Assembly: GCA_947303625.1 (NCBI GenBank)
Contig: CAMYYV010000014.1
Coordinates: 1-38,933, forward strand
Origin: an uncultured Bacteroidales bacterium
GTDB lineage: Bacteria; Bacteroidota; Bacteroidia; Bacteroidales; F082
Length of the DNA stretch: 38,933 bases
Direction of reading: 5' to 3'
This document shows, in pieces, positions 9,100 to 17,604 of this stretch. Each line of letters opens with the position of its first letter. The first letter of the stretch is position 1. Under the pieces are notes generated by a model. It worked only from the letters and a program-made list of their open reading frames with translations. It did no database searches and was not told where the DNA came from. A program made the position numbers and the translations under genes.

Positions 9100-9642
9100 A
9101 TGGATAACGGAAGAATATCGGTGAGATATGCGCGCGCGCTGTTCCAAACGGCCCAACAGCAGGGCTGCGAAGACGCCGTGTACGATGGCCTGACGCGATT
9201 TGCCCACAACTACCTTCTGGCCATCAGCCAGTTCAATGAGGTGCTGTCCGACCCCATCGTGGCAGCAGAAGAGAAGGTGAAACTAGTAGAGATGGCCGTG
9301 GGCGAGCCCTTGGACGACACGCTGAAGCGGTTCATCACCTTCGTTGCTGAGCAGAAACGCGAGGACAAGATGTTCTTCATCGCGATGAAATACATGGAGA
9401 TGTACCGCGAGAAGCACAACATCCTGAACACGCAAGTGACCACGGCCACCGAACTACCCGAGGAGACCTACAACCATATCAAGGCCTTCATCAAGCAGAC
9501 CTTCGGTGCCGACGCCGAATTGGAGGTAAAGATCGACCCGAACCTCATCGGAGGCTTCATCCTCGACATCGAGAACACACGCATGGATGCCAGCGTGGCG
9601 GGTCAGCTGAATGCGTTGAAAAATAAGCTAAAAAGCTCTTAG
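9100..9642 (+). CDS. atpH: F-type ATP synthase subunit delta
   Basis: A 180-residue subunit with the helical N-terminal domain (ISVRYARALFQTAQQQG) and the C-terminal family signature (LEVKIDPNLIGGFILDIENTRMDASVAGQLNALKNKL). It bridges the alpha subunits and the b-stalk. It starts three bases after the atpF stop. Its TAG stop is the start of the word-repeat palindrome at 9641-9709. Confidence 0.97.
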   Translation: MDNGRISVRYARALFQTAQQQGCEDAVYDGLTRFAHNYLLAISQFNEVLSDPIVAAEEKVKLVEMAVGEPLDDTLKRFITFVAEQKREDKMFFIAMKYMEMYREKHNILNTQVTTATELPEETYNHIKAFIKQTFGADAELEVKIDPNLIGGFILDIENTRMDASVAGQLNALKNKLKSS

Positions 9643-9709
9643 CTATTAGCCATTAGCTGTTAGCTTAGTTGCTGCTATGCTAATGGCTAACAGCTAACGG
9701 CTAACAGCC
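9641..9709. repeat. Heptad-word intergenic palindrome (AGCnnTT-word)
   Basis: Between atpH and atpA. Left arm 9641-9667 has period seven (AGCTATT, AGCCATT, AGCTGTT, AGCTTAG). Right arm 9681-9709 carries the complement (TAATGGCTAACAGCTAACGG and CTAACAGCC). Confidence 0.75.
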
Positions 9710-9749
9710 CAACAATTAAACGATTAAACAATCAACAACTCAACAATAA

Positions 9750-11327
9750 ATGGCAAACATCAAACCAAGTGAAATATCAAGCATCCTGCAGATGCAGCTC
9801 CAGAACATGAGCAACAAGGTGCAGTTCGAGGAGATCGGCAAGGTGCTGCAAGTGAGCGACGGCGTGGCACACGTCTACGGCCTCGACAAGGTGCAGTCGA
9901 ACGAGCTCGTCGAGTTCGAGAACGGCACCATGGGCGTGGTGCTTAACCTTGAGGAAGACAACGTCGGCGTGGTGCTGCTCGGTCCTACCGAAGGCGTCAA
10001 GGAAGGCGAAACGGTGAAACGCACCCAGCGCATCGCCAGCGTCATGGCGGGCGAAGGCATGCTTGGACGCGTGGTGAACGGCCTCGGTCTCCCCATCGAC
10101 GGCAAGGGGCCCATCCAAGGCAAGACCTACGAGATGCCCTTGGAGCGCAAGGCCCCTGGCGTCATCTTCCGCCAACCCGTGAACCAACCCCTCCAGACAG
10201 GCCTCAAGGCCGTTGATGCTATGATCCCCATCGGACGCGGCCAACGCGAGCTTATCATCGGCGACCGTCAGACGGGTAAGACAGCCATCGCCATCGACAC
10301 CATCATCAACCAGAAGGAGAATTTCAAAAACGGTGACCCGGTTTACTGCATCTATGTCGCCGTGGGACAGAAGGGCTCCACCGTGGCCAACTTGGTGAAC
10401 ACCCTCGAGCAGCACGGTGCCATGGATTACACCATCGTGGTGAGCGCCACCGCCTCCGACCCCGCCGCCATGCAATTCTACGCCCCCTACGCAGGCTGCG
10501 CCATTGCCGAGTATTTCCGCGACACGGGCCGTCACGCCCTCATCATCTACGACGACTTGTCGAAGCAGGCCGTAGCCTACCGTGAGGTGTCGCTGATCCT
10601 CCGCCGTCCCCCGGGACGTGAGGCCTACCCCGGCGACATCTTCTACCTCCACAGCCGTCTGCTGGAACGCGCCGCCAAGATCATCAAAAACGACGACGTG
10701 GCACGCCAGATGAACGACCTACCCGACAGCATCAAGGACATCGTGAAAGGCGGAGGCAGCATCACCGCGCTGCCTATCATCGAGACGCAGGCTGGCGACG
10801 TGTCGGCCTACATCCCCACCAACGTCATCTCCATCACCGACGGACAGATTTTCTTGGAAACCAGCCTCTTCAACGCAGGCATCCGTCCTGCAATCAACGT
10901 CGGCATCTCGGTGTCGCGTGTGGGTGGCAACGCCCAAATCAAGTCGATGAAGAAGGTGGCCGGCACCCTGAAACTCGACCAGGCCCAGTTCCGCGAGATG
11001 GAGGCCTTCTCGAAGTTCGGCGCCGAACTCGATGCCGCCACCCTCGCCATCCTCGACAAGGGCCGCAAGAACGTCGAGCTGCTGAAACAGCCGCAATACA
11101 CGCCCATGCCCGTCGAAAAACAGGTGGCCATCATCTTCTGCGGCACCAACGGACTGCTGAGCAAAGTGCCCGAAAACAAAGTACTCGAGTTTGAGAAGCA
11201 GTTCCTCGACATGATGGAGGTGAAACACAAAGACGTGATGGAACAGCTGAAAGCCGGCAAGATCGACGACGACATCAAGACAGTATTGGAGGAGGAAGCT
11301 TTGAATTTGAGTGAACACTTCGTATAA
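9750..11327 (+). CDS. atpA: F-type ATP synthase subunit alpha
   Basis: Non-catalytic nucleotide-binding subunit of F1, 525 residues. It carries the P-loop GDRQTGKT at 171-178, the alpha signature ([20 protein letters not shown]) and [20 protein letters not shown]. Full length. The gap from atpH (107 bases) and that to atpG (83 bases) each hold a word-repeat palindrome. Confidence 0.99.
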   Translation: MANIKPSEISSILQMQLQNMSNKVQFEEIGKVLQVSDGVAHVYGLDKVQSNELVEFENGTMGVVLNLEEDNVGVVLLGPTEGVKEGETVKRTQRIASVMAGEGMLGRVVNGLGLPIDGKGPIQGKTYEMPLERKAPGVIFRQPVNQPLQTGLKAVDAMIPIGRGQRELIIGDRQTGKTAIAIDTIINQKENFKNGDPVYCIYVAVGQKGSTVANLVNTLEQHGAMDYTIVVSATASDPAAMQFYAPYAGCAIAEYFRDTGRHALIIYDDLSKQAVAYREVSLILRRPPGREAYPGDIFYLHSRLLERAAKIIKNDDVARQMNDLPDSIKDIVKGGGSITALPIIETQAGDVSAYIPTNVISITDGQIFLETSLFNAGIRPAINVGISVSRVGGNAQIKSMKKVAGTLKLDQAQFREMEAFSKFGAELDAATLAILDKGRKNVELLKQPQYTPMPVEKQVAIIFCGTNGLLSKVPENKVLEFEKQFLDMMEVKHKDVMEQLKAGKIDDDIKTVLEEEALNLSEHFV

Positions 11328-11330
11328 TCG

Positions 11331-11404
11331 CTTCTGGCTACTAGCTTCTGGCTACTGGCCATACCTGCCAAAAGCCAAAGGCCAATAGCCAGCAGCCAAA
11401 AGCA
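11331..11404. repeat. Heptad-word intergenic palindrome (CTTCTGG-word)
   Basis: Between atpA and atpG. Left arm 11331-11360 has period seven (CTTCTGG, CTACTAG, CTTCTGG, CTACTGG, CC). Right arm 11367-11404 is its degenerate complement (TGCCAAAAGCCAAAGGCC and AATAGCCAGCAGCC). The loop is only about six bases. Confidence 0.75.
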
Positions 11405-11410
11405 AGAAAA

Positions 11411-12283
11411 ATGGCATCACTAAAAGAAATACGGGCCCGCATTACCTCTGTCGCCTCAACGCAAAAGATCACGAGTGCGATGAAGATGGTATCGGCGGCC
11501 AAGCTGAAGAAGACCGAAGGCATCACGACGCGGTTTCTGCCATACAAGAACAAGCTGAGCGAGGCCTTGGGCAATTACCTCGGCTCCCTTGAGGGCGAAG
11601 TCAACATCCCATTAGCTGAGAAACGCGAAGTAAAGAAAGTCGCGCTGATGGCCTTCTCGTCGAGCAGCGGCCTGTGCGGTGTCTACAACTCCAGCATCTG
11701 CAGGCTCTTCAAGCAGGTCTACGACGAATATACTGCAAGCCTTGGCGCCGAGAATGTCATCGTCTTCCTCGTAGGCAAGAAAGTGAACGACTACGCCAAG
11801 AAATATGGCATCAAGGTAGAGAAACAATACGCTCCTTTGGCCGAGACCATGTCGTACGACCTGGCCATGGAAATCAGCGACATGATGGTGAAACTGTTCC
11901 TCAGCAAGAAAGTCGACCGTGTGGAGCTGGTGTTCAACCACTTCAAGAACTCCGGCGTGCAGGTGCCTACGCGCGAGGTGATGCTACCCCTGAAGGCGGC
12001 GACTTCCAGCGAAGGGCCCAGCTACGACTACATCGTGGAGCCCGACAAGGAGACCTTCGTCAACGACCTGATCCCCAAGGTGATTCGCACCAACTTCTAC
12101 TCCATCATGCTCGACGCCCTGACGGCAGAGCACGGCGCCCGCATGACGGCCATGCACATCGCCAGCGACAACGCCGACCAGCTGTCGCAGGAGCTGAAGA
12201 TCCAGTACAACAAGGCCCGCCAGAATGTCATCACCAACGAACTGATCGACATCGTGGGTGGCGCCGAGGCGTTAAAGGGATAA
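11411..12283 (+). CDS. atpG: F-type ATP synthase subunit gamma
   Basis: Central shaft of F1, 290 residues. The N-terminal helix (SLKEIRARITSVASTQKITS, then AMKMVSAAKLKK) and the C-terminal helix (MHIASDNADQLSQELKIQYN, then KARQNVITNELIDIVGGAEAL) are the conserved coiled-coil elements. Last gene of the operon. No classical terminator follows within 30 bases; the structured element at 12315-12445 is the likely 3' end signal. Confidence 0.98.
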   Translation: MASLKEIRARITSVASTQKITSAMKMVSAAKLKKTEGITTRFLPYKNKLSEALGNYLGSLEGEVNIPLAEKREVKKVALMAFSSSSGLCGVYNSSICRLFKQVYDEYTASLGAENVIVFLVGKKVNDYAKKYGIKVEKQYAPLAETMSYDLAMEISDMMVKLFLSKKVDRVELVFNHFKNSGVQVPTREVMLPLKAATSSEGPSYDYIVEPDKETFVNDLIPKVIRTNFYSIMLDALTAEHGARMTAMHIASDNADQLSQELKIQYNKARQNVITNELIDIVGGAEALKG

Positions 12284-12314
12284 ATTAGCCTGTGTAGTTT
12301 TAATGCGACGATAT

Positions 12315-12445
12315 GAGATTCCCTGCGGGAATGGAAAACGTTAGTTGTTCTTAATTGCGGCGGCAAGTAGCGCTTACTAAAAGTAGACACCACAAGCCGC
12401 CGCGATAAAAAAAGGCAGACTAACTCCATTCCCGAAGGGAATCTC
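12315..12445. repeat. REPIN-like element, copy A
   Basis: 131 bp. The two 21-bp ends are inverted copies differing at one position, each a small hairpin (ATTCCC-TGC-GGGAAT on the left, ATTCCC-GAA-GGGAAT on the right). An inner pair, GCGGCGGC at 12357-12364 and GCCGCCGC at 12396-12403, is 31 bases apart. Next to the ends, GTTAGT on the left complements ACTAAC on the right. It lies between the convergent atpG and uvrC; the uvrC stop codon is one base from its right end. Confidence 0.85.
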
Positions 12446-12446
12446 C

Positions 12447-14252
12447 TTATTTCTCAAAGTGTTTGAATACTATCTCCGCCTTGGCGGGTCCGACGATTTC
12501 GGTGAGCCGCTCCAGCGAGGCCTCCTTGATTCCCTTCACCGACTTCAGCTCCAGGAGCAGCTTCTCCGCCGTCTTCTTCCCTATCCCCTTGATGTCGGCC
12601 AGCTCGGAGTGCATGAAGCCCTTCTCGAACTTCTTGCGGTGGAAGGTGATGGCGAAACGGTGCACCTCGTCCTGGATGTGCGCCAGCAGCCTAAACACTT
12701 CCGAGTTGGGTTTCAGGCCCACCACACGGGGTGGGAAGCCGAAGAGTAACTCGTTGGTGCGGTGACGGTCGTCCTTGGCCAGACCCGCGATGGGGATGTC
12801 GGCGTGCAGCTCGTCTTCGACGACCTGACGTACCACCTCCATCTGTCCCTTGCCGCCGTCGGTGATGATGAGGTCGGGCAAGGGCTTGCCTTCCTCGATG
12901 AGTCGGGAATAACGTCTTCTCACCACCTCCTTCATCGAGGCATAGTCGTCGGGACCTTCCACCGTCTTGATGTTGAAATGGCGGTAGGCGGCCTTGTTGG
13001 GCTTGCCGTTCACGAACTGCACCATGCCCGCCACAGCATAGTCGCCTTGGAAGTTGGAGTTGTCGAAGCACTCGATGACATTGGGCACCTGCTCCATCTG
13101 CAAGGCCTCCTTCAGTTGGTTCAAGACCCGTTTCTGATGACGTTCAGGGTCGACGAGGGTGCGTTGTTTCTCAAGGTCGATGCGGTATTGCATGGCATTG
13201 CGGCGCGAGAGGTCAAGGAGTTTCAGCTTGTCGCCGCGCTGGGGCACGGTCATCGTCACATCTTCGATGGCGTAGTCGAGCTTCATCGGCACGATGATCT
13301 CGGGGGCGTGGTCGCCAAACTGCTGCCGCAAATCGGTGATAGCCAAAAGCATCAGCTCCTCCGCTGTCTCCTCAAGTTTGCGTTTCATCTCGAACGAATG
13401 GCTCTGCACCACGGCGCCGTCCTTCACCTTCATATAGTTGACATAGAACGTCTCGTCGTCGTCGACGTAGGAGAACACCTCCACGTCGTGGATTGTCGCG
13501 CTGACCACCGTCGAACGGCTGCGGTAGTTTTCCAAGAGGTCGTATTTCTCCTTGACGAGCTGTGCCTGCTCAAACTCCATACGCGAGGCATAGTCCATCA
13601 TCAGCGTCTTCAAGCCGCGCAGCACACCGCCTAAATTGCCCTTGATGACCTCGCGGATCTCGGCAATCATGGCGTTGTAGTCGTCCTTCGAAATCAGGCC
13701 TTCGCAGGGCGCGTTGCATTTGTGGATGTGATAGTCGAGGCAGACCTTGTATTTGCCTTTGGCGACACCTGCCTCCGTCAGCGGCGTGTGGCAGGAACGC
13801 ACCTTGTATACTTGTCCAAGCAAGTCCAACAGGATATGCGCCGTGCGCACCGAGGGATAGGGACCGAAATACTCCGAGCCGTCGTTCACCTTTCTTCTGG
13901 TAAGGAAGATGCGCGGAAAGGCCTCCTTCTTGATGCAGATCCAAGGGTAGGTCTTGTCGTCCTTGAGCATGATGTTGTAGCGCGGCTTGTACTGCTTGAT
14001 CATCGTGTTTTCCAGCAGCAGTGCTTCCGACTCCGAGTCGACGATGCTATATTCCAAATCGGCAATCTTGCTGACGAGGACGCGCGTCTTGCCCGTCTGT
14101 TCCTTGGTGAAATAACTGCTGACGCGACGTTTCAGGTTCTTGGCCTTGCCTACGTATATCAGTTCGCCTTTCTTGTCGAAATAGCGATACACGCCTGGCT
14201 TACTGGGCAGCGCGGCGAGTTTTTGTTTCACTATTTCAGGGAGGTCGGACAT
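12447..14252 (-). CDS. uvrC: Excinuclease ABC subunit C
   Basis: Dual-incision nuclease of nucleotide excision repair. The 601-residue protein has an N-terminal GIY-YIG domain (GVYRYFDKKGELIYVGKAKN), a cysteine group CLDYHIHKCNAPC at about 170-182 matching the proposed Fe-S ligands of UvrC, a UVR motif (about 205-240), an RNase H-like nuclease domain (IECFDNSNFQGDYAVAGMV, later LPDLIITDGGKGQM) and C-terminal helix-hairpin-helix motifs (LADIKGIGKKTAEKLLLEL). Normal length. It ends one base from repeat element A; upstream is the palindrome at 14270-14369 and then thiL, same strand. Confidence 0.98.
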   Translation of the reverse strand: MSDLPEIVKQKLAALPSKPGVYRYFDKKGELIYVGKAKNLKRRVSSYFTKEQTGKTRVLVSKIADLEYSIVDSESEALLLENTMIKQYKPRYNIMLKDDKTYPWICIKKEAFPRIFLTRRKVNDGSEYFGPYPSVRTAHILLDLLGQVYKVRSCHTPLTEAGVAKGKYKVCLDYHIHKCNAPCEGLISKDDYNAMIAEIREVIKGNLGGVLRGLKTLMMDYASRMEFEQAQLVKEKYDLLENYRSRSTVVSATIHDVEVFSYVDDDETFYVNYMKVKDGAVVQSHSFEMKRKLEETAEELMLLAITDLRQQFGDHAPEIIVPMKLDYAIEDVTMTVPQRGDKLKLLDLSRRNAMQYRIDLEKQRTLVDPERHQKRVLNQLKEALQMEQVPNVIECFDNSNFQGDYAVAGMVQFVNGKPNKAAYRHFNIKTVEGPDDYASMKEVVRRRYSRLIEEGKPLPDLIITDGGKGQMEVVRQVVEDELHADIPIAGLAKDDRHRTNELLFGFPPRVVGLKPNSEVFRLLAHIQDEVHRFAITFHRKKFEKGFMHSELADIKGIGKKTAEKLLLELKSVKGIKEASLERLTEIVGPAKAEIVFKHFEK

Positions 14253-14269
14253 TGTTTCTATTTTTATTA

Positions 14270-14369
14270 CTATGGTTCATGGCCGATGGCTTATGGCTCG
14301 CTACTGCCAAAGGCGCTAAATCCGCGCATTGGGTGAAGCGAGCCATTGGCTATAAGCTATAGGCCATAG
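14270..14369. repeat. Heptad-word intergenic palindrome with GGCTCGCT core (copy 1)
   Basis: Between thiL and uvrC. Left arm 14270-14302 and right arm 14337-14369 are 33 bases each and match at about 24 positions, with most differences being transitions. Words are of the type ATGGCCG, ATGGCTT. The centre (CTGCCAAAGGCGCTAAATCC, then GCGCATTGGGTGA) is related to the centres of the elements at 19087 and 20128. Confidence 0.75.
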
Positions 14370-15425
14370 TCACTTCTTCTTCATGTGATCCCAACCTTGA
14401 GCTTTAATCGGGATGACATGGCCGTCAGGGGTGATCATCTCGGCGATGCCTTTGTCGTCGGTCATATAGCCGATGACTGTGACATCCGCCGACATCGTCT
14501 TTATCTTCTCATAGTCTTTCTGGTCGATGGTGAAGAGCAGCTCGTAGTCCTCGCCGCCGCTCAGTGCCGCCACCGAAGGCACAATTTGGAACTCCCTGGC
14601 CATCTTGTCTGTGGTCGGGTCAATAGGGATTTTGCCCTCATAAAGCTGGCAGCCCACGCCCGACTCTTTGCAGAGATGCAGTATCTCGGAGGCCAAGCCG
14701 TCGGAGATGTCGATCATCGAGGTGGGCTTGACGCCCAAGGTCTTCAACTGTTCCACGACATCCTTACGGGCTTCGGGCTTCAGCTGGCGCTCGAGCACAT
14801 ACTCCAGGCCCTTCAGCTGAGGCTGCATGTGAGGATTAGAGAGGAACTCCACCTTCTCGCGCTCGAGGATGAGCAGGCCGATGTAGGCACCGCCCAAGTC
14901 GCCTGTCACGCACAGCAGGTCGTTCTTCTTGGCGCCGCTGCGGTAGACGATATCCTCCTCCTTGGCCATGCCGATGACCGTGATGGAGATGACGAGGCCG
15001 GTCTTGCTGCTCGTGGTATCGCCGCCCACCATGTCGACGTTATAACGCTCACAGGCCAGACGGATGCCTGCATACAGCTCTTCCAGTGCCTCCGCGGAAT
15101 AGCGGCTCGACACGCCCAAGCCCACCACAATCTGCGTGGGGATGCCATTCATGGCGTAAATGTCGGAGAAATTGCTGACGGCAGCCTTGTAGCCGAGGTG
15201 CTTCAGGGGGCAATAGGTCATGTCGAAATGGATGCCTTCGATGAGCATGTCGACTGAGACCAGAGTGCGGTAGCCTTCGTGGTCGATGACGGCGGCATCA
15301 TCGCCCACGCCTTTCAACGAGGAGGCATTGCGCAAGGGGAAGTCGTCGGTCAGCTGGTCGATGAGGCCGAACTCGCCGAGTTCGTCAAGGTCAGTCAAGG
15401 GTTTGGGGGTGGTTTCTTGTTCCAT
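14370..15425 (-). CDS. thiL: Thiamine-monophosphate kinase
   Basis: Phosphorylates thiamine monophosphate to thiamine diphosphate, the active cofactor. The 351-residue protein shows the AIRS/PurM-like fold: GVGDDAAVIDHEGYRTLVSV and DMLIEGIHFD near the N-terminus, NFSDIYAMNGIP, the Mg-ATP segment VDMVGGDTTSSKTGLVISIT, and MIDISDGLASEILHLCKES in the C-terminal half. It is divergent from sdaA with 49 bases between the start codons, and its -7 box (TACCTTTG) lies inside the sdaA promoter. No TPP riboswitch is visible upstream. Confidence 0.96.
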   Translation of the reverse strand: MEQETTPKPLTDLDELGEFGLIDQLTDDFPLRNASSLKGVGDDAAVIDHEGYRTLVSVDMLIEGIHFDMTYCPLKHLGYKAAVSNFSDIYAMNGIPTQIVVGLGVSSRYSAEALEELYAGIRLACERYNVDMVGGDTTSSKTGLVISITVIGMAKEEDIVYRSGAKKNDLLCVTGDLGGAYIGLLILEREKVEFLSNPHMQPQLKGLEYVLERQLKPEARKDVVEQLKTLGVKPTSMIDISDGLASEILHLCKESGVGCQLYEGKIPIDPTTDKMAREFQIVPSVAALSGGEDYELLFTIDQKDYEKIKTMSADVTVIGYMTDDKGIAEMITPDGHVIPIKAQGWDHMKKK

Positions 15426-15438
15426 ATCGTATTCGTTA

Positions 15439-15470
15439 TTTGCTGCAAAGGTAAGAATTTTCTAATTTTG
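15439..15470 (+). promoter_or_regulatory. Candidate sdaA promoter (-33 TTTG, -7 TAATTTTG)
   Basis: TTTG at 15439-15442 and TAATTTTG at 15463-15470 are separated by 20 bases, the usual Bacteroidota spacing. The -7 box ends four bases before the sdaA ATG, so the leader is very short or absent. Confidence 0.65.
15446..15453 (-). promoter_or_regulatory. Candidate -7 box of thiL
   Basis: TACCTTTG on the minus strand fits TAnnTTTG and lies 20 bases upstream of the thiL ATG at 15425. It falls within the spacer of the divergent sdaA promoter. Confidence 0.6.
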
Positions 15471-15474
15471 CGCC

Positions 15475-16677
15475 ATGAAAACCATCAAAGACATCTATAA
15501 GATTGGTGTAGGCCCTTCGAGCAGCCACACCATGGGGCCGCAGAAGGCAGCAAGCATCTTCAACAGTCGTTTCCCCAATGCCACCTCGTTTGAGGTGACG
15601 CTCTACGGCAGCCTCGCCGCCACAGGCAAAGGTCACATGACCGACAAAGCCATCCTCAGCACCCTCCAGGCACCCACCGAAATCGTCTGGAAGCCCGAAG
15701 TCGTCCTCCCATTCCACCCTAACGGCATGTTATTCAAAGCCTTCGACGCAGAGAAAAACCTTCTCGGCGAATGGCAAGTGTTCAGCATCGGAGGCGGCAA
15801 CTTGGCCGAAGAAGGCAAAGTGGACGAATCGCCAGAGGTCTACCCGCTCTCGAAGATGACCGATATCCTCAAATGGTGCGGGCAAACCGGGCGCACCTAT
15901 TGGGAATATGTGTACGAATACGAGGACCAGAAAGAGATTGAGGACTACATGATGGAGGTATGGCAGGCAATGCAGGCCGCCGTCGAGCGGGGCTTACAGG
16001 CCGAGGGTGTCCTGCCCGGACCGCTCCACCTGAGTCGCAAGGCCGCCACCTACCACATCAAGGCCTCGGGCTATACGCACACATTGAAAAGCCGTGGCTT
16101 GGTGTATTCCTATGCCTTGGCCGTTTCGGAAGAGAACGCATCGGGTGGGGTGGTCGTGACCGCGCCGACCTGTGGCTCATGCGGTGTGATGCCTGCGGTA
16201 TTGTACCACTTGTCAAGAAGTTATGAATTCTCCGACCAACGCATCATTCGTGCCTTGGTGACGGCAGGCTTGGTGGGCAACATCGTGCGCACCAACGCCT
16301 CCATCTCGGGTGCCGAGGTAGGTTGTCAGGGTGAAGTGGGCGTGGCTTGTTCCATGGCTGCCGCTGCCGCCAACCAACTGTTTGGAGGGAGTCCCTCCCA
16401 AATCGAATATGCCGCCGAAATGGCGCTTGAACATCACTTGGGCATGACCTGCGACCCCATGTGCGGCCTCGTCCAGATTCCCTGCATCGAGCGCAACGCC
16501 TACGCTGCCGCCCGCGCCCTCGACTCCAACATCTACTCCACTTTCTCCGACGGCCATCACCGCGTGTCGTTCGACAAGGTCGTGGAGACCATGAAACAAA
16601 CCGGAAAAGACATCCCGTCATTATATAAGGAGACCTCGCAGGGTGGACTGGCAAGAGATTACTCGGAAGAGCCATAA
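15475..16677 (+). CDS. sdaA: L-serine ammonia-lyase (iron-sulfur, single chain)
   Basis: Converts L-serine to pyruvate and ammonia with a [4Fe-4S] cluster. The 400-residue protein joins the beta domain (IGVGPSSSHTMGPQKAA at the N-terminus) to the alpha domain, as in E. coli SdaA. Cluster and active-site segments are visible: TAPTCGSCGVMPAVLYH, GAEVGCQGEVGVACSMAAAA and GMTCDPMCGLVQIPCIERNA. It is slightly shorter than E. coli SdaA (about 454). A strong bidirectional hairpin terminator lies 28 bases downstream. Confidence 0.96.
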   Translation: MKTIKDIYKIGVGPSSSHTMGPQKAASIFNSRFPNATSFEVTLYGSLAATGKGHMTDKAILSTLQAPTEIVWKPEVVLPFHPNGMLFKAFDAEKNLLGEWQVFSIGGGNLAEEGKVDESPEVYPLSKMTDILKWCGQTGRTYWEYVYEYEDQKEIEDYMMEVWQAMQAAVERGLQAEGVLPGPLHLSRKAATYHIKASGYTHTLKSRGLVYSYALAVSEENASGGVVVTAPTCGSCGVMPAVLYHLSRSYEFSDQRIIRALVTAGLVGNIVRTNASISGAEVGCQGEVGVACSMAAAAANQLFGGSPSQIEYAAEMALEHHLGMTCDPMCGLVQIPCIERNAYAAARALDSNIYSTFSDGHHRVSFDKVVETMKQTGKDIPSLYKETSQGGLARDYSEEP

Positions 16678-16704
16678 CGGCAGGTCAATTTTAGTGCAAA
16701 AAGA

Positions 16705-16740
16705 AATCCCCTATCTTGAGAATCATCAAGTTAGGGGATT
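16705..16740. terminator. Bidirectional hairpin terminator between sdaA and the tRNA
   Basis: Arms 16705-16719 and 16726-16740 form a 15-bp stem with a single T:T mismatch and a six-base loop. A T-rich stretch (GTTTTG) follows on the plus strand and CTTTTTG on the minus strand, so it can serve both convergent genes. Confidence 0.8.
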
Positions 16741-16746
16741 GTTTTG

Positions 16747-16820
16747 TGGTCCCACTAGGGCTTGAACCTAGGACCTACTGATTATGAGTCAGTTGCTCTA
16801 ACCAACTGCGCTATGGGACC
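16747..16820 (-). tRNA. tRNA with anticodon CAT (elongator Met or lysidine Ile2)
   Basis: A 74-base cloverleaf: acceptor GGTCCCA/TGGGACC with discriminator A, anticodon stem ACTGA/TCAGT with loop CTCATAA, variable loop AGGTC, T-arm CTAGG-TTCAAGC-CCTAG. CCA is not encoded. It lacks the C1:A72-type start of initiator tRNA, so it is elongator Met or Ile2; I cannot separate these by eye, and lean to Met. The D-stem reads GCGC/GAGC, giving a G12:A23 mismatch. A TAACTTTG box lies 56 bases upstream. Confidence 0.92.
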
Positions 16821-16875
16821 GCAAAAAAGCCATCCATCAGGCAAATAATCGTCTTTTTTCTTGCTTTTTGCGCTG

Positions 16876-16883
16876 CAAAGTTA
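16876..16883 (-). promoter_or_regulatory. Candidate -7 box of the tRNA gene
   Basis: TAACTTTG on the minus strand fits TAnnTTTG. It lies within an inverted repeat GCAAAGTT-AC-AACTTTGC (16875-16892) in the 100-base gap between the tRNA and the divergent HAD gene. Confidence 0.5.
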
Positions 16884-16920
16884 CAACTTTGCATCGAAAT
16901 AGACCTAAATTTTCTCATAA

Positions 16921-17568
16921 ATGAACACAAAAATCAAAAACATCATCTTCGACTTAGGCGGTGTCGTCCTCGATATCGACGAAGGCATCATCGTCAAGGA
17001 ACTTGAAAAAATGGACATCAGCGTAAAGGAACTCTTTCATTCCGAGGAGTTTAACGATGTCATGAGCAAGTTCGACACCGGCATCTACACCGCCCCCACC
17101 TTCCGCAAACGCATGAAAGCCCTCATCGGACAAGAGAAGATGACCGACCAACGATTCGACGCCATCTGGAACTCCATGCTCTTAGACATCCCCCGCGAAC
17201 GCATCGAGGCCATCGAGAAAGTGAAGAAACACTACAAAATCTTCCTGATGAGCAACTCCAACGTCATCCATTACGACCTCTACGTCAGGGACTTGCAACT
17301 GCGTTTCGGCTACAATGAGTTTGACGAACTGTTTAACAAGTCGTATTTCTCCTTCGCCGAGCACCTGGAAAAACCCGACCCGCGCTTCTTTGAATTGATT
17401 CTTGACCATGAAGGCCTGGTGCCAGAAGAGACCCTGTTTATTGATGACACCGAAGCCAATATCAAAGCCGCCCAGTCACTGGGGATCCGCACGTATCATA
17501 TCGGCCGCGACGAGTTGGTTAGGAATCTGTTTGAGGGTGGGGTGTTGAAGGAAGGGGTGGTTTCGTGA
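16921..17568 (+). CDS. HAD-superfamily phosphatase (subclass IA, YihX-like)
   Basis: A 215-residue cytoplasmic hydrolase. Motif I is IIFDLGGVVLDID (nucleophile D11), motif II IFLMSNSN, and motif III/IV EKPDPRFFELILDHEGL, then ETLFIDDTEANIKAAQSLGI. In motif I the usual second aspartate (DxD) is glycine (DxG), as in E. coli YihX, which removes phosphate from alpha-D-glucose 1-phosphate. The substrate here is unknown. The TGA stop codon overlaps the start of the 21-bp repeat at 17567-17587. Confidence 0.88.
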   Translation: MNTKIKNIIFDLGGVVLDIDEGIIVKELEKMDISVKELFHSEEFNDVMSKFDTGIYTAPTFRKRMKALIGQEKMTDQRFDAIWNSMLLDIPRERIEAIEKVKKHYKIFLMSNSNVIHYDLYVRDLQLRFGYNEFDELFNKSYFSFAEHLEKPDPRFFELILDHEGLVPEETLFIDDTEANIKAAQSLGIRTYHIGRDELVRNLFEGGVLKEGVVS

Positions 17569-17587
17569 GATTCCCTGCGGGAATGGA
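17567..17587 (+). repeat. Solo 21-bp end of the REPIN-like family
   Basis: Identical to the left 21-bp end of the elements at 12315 and 17963 (hairpin ATTCCC-TGC-GGGAAT followed by GGA) but without an inverted partner within the next 350 bases. It begins inside the stop codon of the HAD gene. It may act as a small transcript-end hairpin. Confidence 0.85.
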
Positions 17588-17604
17588 ATAATAAACATTT
17601 CCTT

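Noticed and set aside
15426-15474. TPP riboswitch upstream of thiL
   Set aside because: The gap is only 49 bases and contains no THI-box sequence.
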